This document shows, one piece after another, positions 8,037 to 10,950 of a DNA stretch of 10,950 nucleotides (position 1 is its first letter; every line of letters starts with the position of its first letter). The notes beneath the pieces are model-generated. The model was not told the origin of the DNA and did no database searches. It saw nothing but the letters and a program-made list of their open reading frames with translations. The position numbers and the translations under genes were made by a program. Source of the DNA: Euperipatoides rowelli (taxonomy: Eukaryota > Onychophora > Udeonychophora > Euonychophora > Peripatopsidae); NCBI GenBank assembly GCA_003024985.2, contig PXIH01S0014564.1. One strand, given 5' to 3'.

Positions 8037-8653
8037 TCTCTTTGCAATTGAATTAGTTGCAGTCAAATACATCTGGCCACTAAAAACAGAATCCTCTGGA
8101 ATTCCGTTGGAACAACTATATTGGAACACTTTTTAGAATCATTAAGCAAGACAGTTTGTAAATGATTAAAAATGAACAAAGATATCCAATAAGCAATAGA
8201 AAGGGGGAGATTTATACCAATTAAGGCCTTCATGAAACGATTATGGTCAACATGGTCAAAAGCTTTTAAAAAATCTGTTACATTAATAATAGCAATACAT
8301 CCCTATTTTTAAAGGAGTTGAGAACTTTATCAATGTAAGATATAATAAAGGTTACTGAGTAGAGAAGCATTTAGGAAGACTAATAAATTTATTGCAGTCA
8401 ATGAGATAATAATTTCATGCAGAAGTATGTTATTAATATGTGTTTGGCATGTTTTTTCACTCAAAGAAAGCTAGATATGGGTCTAATGGCACATGGATCA
8501 GAATGATGTTTGTCTTAGGAATAGGAATCATAGACATAACTTTCCAACAGAAGGATTTAGACATAAATCCAATATTTGTAAATAAGAAAAGCAATGGGTT
8601 CTGATCATTCAACCGCAAATTCTCTCAAAATAAAGGTAGGGAACCCTTTAGAT

Positions 8654-9090
8654 CAGGGGTGTCAAACTTGCGGCCCATGGGCTGCATGTGGCCCTAAGCA
8701 ATTATTTGTGTGGCCCAGGCCAAGCCAATTATGGTATGCTAATATCGCGTCACCTTACGCACAGGCGCACCATTTCCGTAAAACGCTTATTAATTTGTGC
8801 AATTATTCAGTGTCTGGTAAGTTAATGTTCAAGAAAAAATATTACTATTTATTTAAATGTCGTATTAATTTAAACAGTTTTAACGATTATTCATTTATTT
8901 CAGTCCTTTGTATTCAGCATGTCTCTATCAAGTGGTAGTAGAAATAAACAAAAATTGCTGATGAACATAGAAATTTTCAAGAAAAGTGGGAGTTGGAGCG
9001 TTTCAATGAAAATTGATTATGAAGCTTTCCTTTTTTTGCGGCCCACATAATCTTAAACCTTGTTTATTTGGCCCATGTCAGGTTTTAGTT
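8654..9090 (+). mobile_element. hAT element, internally deleted, nested in the LINE
   Basis: The left end caggggtgtcaaacttgcgg, followed by ggccc motifs, is the well-known terminus of a widespread hAT family whose members start CAGGGGTGTCAAACT and carry GGCCC subterminal motifs. On the right, tttgcggcccac and tttggcccatgtcaggtttta keep the subterminal sequence, but the terminal tgacacccctg is missing, so the right tip is lost. The 8 bases before it, ctttagat (8646-8653), have the central-TA form of a hAT target site. The right duplicate cannot be seen. LINE fragments on both sides show it landed inside the LINE. It still carries the first codons of its transposase (next entry). The open frame at 8594-8938 crosses its left border and is not a gene. 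Confidence 0.85.
8919..9013 (+). pseudogene. hAT transposase, N-terminal fragment
   Basis: From the ATG at 8919 the frame reads M-S-L-S-S-G-S-R-N-K-Q-K. Then one base is missing in the A-run near 8949-8954, and the next frame continues I-A-D-E-H-R-N-F-Q-E-K-W-E-L-E-R-F to about 9013. The 'E-R-x-F-Q-E-K-W' pattern is the start of transposases in the hAT group related to the GTF2IRD2 C-terminal domain, where it precedes the zinc-finger part. Immediately after it the sequence jumps to the right subterminal ggccc region, so the rest of the gene is deleted. A ttatttcag at 8895-8903, just upstream, could be the splice acceptor of the original 5' intron. This is inference. Confidence 0.72.
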
Positions 9091-9370
9091 CAGGATATAC
9101 CCATAATAGATGAACATGAGGAATTGGATGGCCTGTTAGGATTATTACATGTTCCGGAGCAATTACAAATCAACTGATAGAAATTATTCAATCCAATCAC
9201 AATGTTATCCATATTTCTATCTTAATTCTTACATTTTGCTTCAAAAACCAACTCTTTAATTTTATTAAACAAAATATATATATATTTAGTTCATTCTTGT
9301 ACTTATATAGAGCAAATTTTTAGGTTAATGAGATTAGCAATATCACGAGTAAACCAAATGTGATCATGCT

Positions 9371-9951
9371 GATGTTTCACTACATGAATTAGTGGAAGTA
9401 GATTGACGAGCAGAAAATATCCAACTGAATGTTTGGTTGATTAAAAAAAAAGTTTATCAGATTAGGTTTGAATGAATCAGATGTGATCTTTAGCATGGAG
9501 CTATATGTCGAGACTTTTCAGAAAGGATACTATATTTTTTTTTTGTCATAGAATCTCATAATTTCATCTTGATATTACACTTAGAAAAGGCATCCTCTTG
9601 GCTTCTGTGTGTATTGTGTACTCTTGTTTCAGGTATAACTTCAGGTTCTTACAAATTGATGGTTAGACATAATCAGTGTTGAGGACTAGTAGCTTCCAAA
9701 ACCTCATCTATTTGTAATATTTGTCATTATGTCAGCATATGGTAACTCTAAACAAAGATATCCCTTTTTGGAAAAAAATAAATCTGTAATAATTTTTGTA
9801 TATCAATGCAAACTTAATTTGCCTCAATTCCAAAAGGTCACTGGTTCATGAAAAGTCATTGTAATCTGCTTTTATTATCATTAAAAATTTTTTTTTTTTC
9901 ACATCCTATAAATTTTATTAAAACATCTTATAGACAATCATGGTCATTAAT
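9371..9951. other. Unassigned; possibly more LINE at the left edge
   Basis: The sequence next to the LINE remnant (to about 9480) may be its decayed endonuclease end, but no motif is clear enough to claim. The rest is AT-rich with T-runs (9535-9543, 9889-9899) and no feature. The frame at 9848-10102 is a chance AT-rich product overlapping the repeat that follows. Confidence 0.4.
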
Positions 9952-10112
9952 CTGCATTTTTCAAAGTGTGGGTCAGAACTCTAAAATGAATCACCAAAGG
10001 ATGACTTGGTTTATCACTAAATATATAAAGTTGCAAATCTCACAATTTTTAATTAATTGGATTTTTAATATTCATAGTTGTCCCAGTATTTTTTTAGTTT
10101 AGGAACTACCTG
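9952..10112. mobile_element. Possible degenerate short hAT-like element
   Basis: The phrase tttttcaaagtgtgggtcag followed by aactctaaaatgaatcacc resembles the left subterminal region of hAT elements with CAGTGGTTCTCAAAGTGTGGGTC ends. At the far side agtttaggaactacctg resembles the matching right end (consensus agaaccactg). The tips themselves are decayed (ctgcattttt against caggtagttc on the minus strand) and I see no target duplication. The call rests on memory of such ends and is tentative. Confidence 0.4.
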
Positions 10113-10950
10113 TCCTTGTACATAAAGCTATGTTGTTGAATTAGTGTTTGGGGTTGATTATAATCATCATCAGTTAGCCTGGAGCCCCTTTTTTTATAAT
10201 TGCAATTATTTTTTCAAATTATCTCAGCCAGTTACATGCTATTTGTATTAGTTACATACGGTAGTATAAAATAAATTACTGTAAAACCTCAGATATAACT
10301 CAAGCTTTTTTTTACCCCTCTATAATTCCTTTGAGGCCTAAATAATTTTTTCATTCATTACTATACTTACAACCTCGTCATCACCTATCTCTGCAAATTT
10401 TGATCAGTAAAGATGATTAAAAATGATAAATAAATTTTAGCCACAATATTATAATAACAAATTATAATTTACTTTTTTTTTTTGTTTCATATTTTCTGCA
10501 ATGCCTAACTTAAATGGAAAAGAAAATATATAGTAATTATTTAACTATTCATAAAAATTTAAATTTTGTTAATTAAATTTTATTTGATGAACTGGAAATA
10601 GGCCTAATGTAGTTAATGCTCATTGTATTTCATTTTACTTATTGTATGCCATCACATTGATGAGTGCTGCCCTTTGCATTTCAGAATTGGCATGACAGAC
10701 TTTACAAACCATAGTTAAAATCAACTAACACCAGATTTTGCTACTTTTAATGGACTAATTTACACAATAGAATATTTGTTTCTGTTTATTTTCTAGGCCT
10801 TCAACCCTTCCCCATAAAAAAACCATAGAAAAAAAAAATAGAGATTATTTGAAAAAAAAAAAAAAAAATCAATACAGTAATTTACATTTCCAGCTCATTA
10901 TTTTGTAATTCTTAGTCTAAAATAATAAAACATCTTGATGGGTATGGGGG
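10113..10950. other. AT-rich sequence, nothing recognised
   Basis: No coding potential and no element end. A 17-base A-run lies at 10852-10868 and a T-run near 10471-10481. The phrase ataggcctaatg near 10598 repeats the taggcct motif of the window start. There is no target duplication or tail pairing that would make the A-run a retroposon end. Confidence 0.5.

Larger units (their letters stand above)
7866..9370 (-). pseudogene. Decayed LINE reverse transcriptase (jockey/CR1-like), split by a hAT insertion
   Basis: Read on the minus strand from high to low coordinates, fragments of a non-LTR pol protein appear in order. At 9365-9303 I-W-F-T-R-D-I-A-N-L-I matches the 'PWF..DI..LI' linker after the endonuclease. 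At 9269-9222 K-I-K-E-L-V-F-E-A-K matches 'LR..V..LIREAK'. After the hAT element, 8624-8457 reads W-K-V-M-S-M-I-P-I-P-K-T, the 'WK.A.V.PIPK' start of the RT domain. At 8302-8063, T-D-F-L-K-A-F-D-H-V-D-H is the 'DFSKAFDTVDH' catalytic motif, followed by V-P-T-E-F-Q-R-I-L-F ('VPQGSVLGPLLF'). At 7981-7952 Y-I-N-D-G-F-D-I-P is the 'YINDL' motif, and 7950-7866 holds N-P-K-N-S-K. The YADD box is not found. There are several stops, frameshifts and an insertion of about 90 bp. Exact clade and true ends are unknown. Confidence 0.87.

Noticed and set aside
8594-8938. 114-codon open frame, the longest in the window
   Set aside because: It crosses the LINE/hAT junction at 8654 and runs in hAT non-coding sequence. 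The true hAT transposase start is at 8919 in another frame.
9848-10102. 84-codon open frame
   Set aside because: Phe/Ile/Ser-rich chance frame overlapping a probable degenerate repeat.
10852-10868. A-run as the tail of a retroposon
   Set aside because: No SINE or LINE body and no flanking target duplication could be seen next to it.

Overview
This window looks like non-coding, strongly AT-rich nuclear DNA from an animal. I find no intact host gene, no tRNA or rRNA, no CRISPR array and no bacterial-style operon. Every longer open frame comes either from a simple repeat or from a transposon relic. The mix of relics (a mariner-family transposase tail, a jockey/CR1-like LINE reverse transcriptase, hAT, Harbinger-like and Helitron-like ends) and of catcatgg and CT repeats suggests an invertebrate, most likely an arthropod. 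The assignment is an inference and I cannot name a species.

Layout. 1-322 is unassigned AT-rich sequence. 323-640 is a short tandem repeat of about 131 bp, broken by a single N that has an exact 56-bp duplication on both sides, probably an assembly join. About 975-1945 is a degenerate catcatgg array with higher-order structure. 3012-3346 is a small non-autonomous hAT-like element. 4530-4734 is an AT-rich inverted/direct repeat. 5070-5855 is a mariner-like element holding the C-terminal end of its transposase, interrupted by a 237-bp Harbinger-like MITE (5174-5410) with perfect TAA duplications. 5986-6151 is a seven-copy 23/24-bp minisatellite. 6235-6670 carries two Helitron-like 3' ends around a CT microsatellite. 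About 7223-7530 is a second catcatgg array. About 7752-7908 is a fold-back palindrome that continues into the decayed minus-strand LINE (about 7866-9370). The LINE is split by a deleted hAT element (8654 to about 9090) that still has the start of its transposase gene. A further degenerate hAT-like copy may lie at 9952-10112. The rest is unassigned AT-rich DNA.

The elements do not work together as a system. They record layers of insertion: Harbinger-like into mariner, and hAT into LINE. I found no convincing novel functional system. The most useful observations are the nested insertions, the LINE palindrome and the probable assembly artefact around the N.
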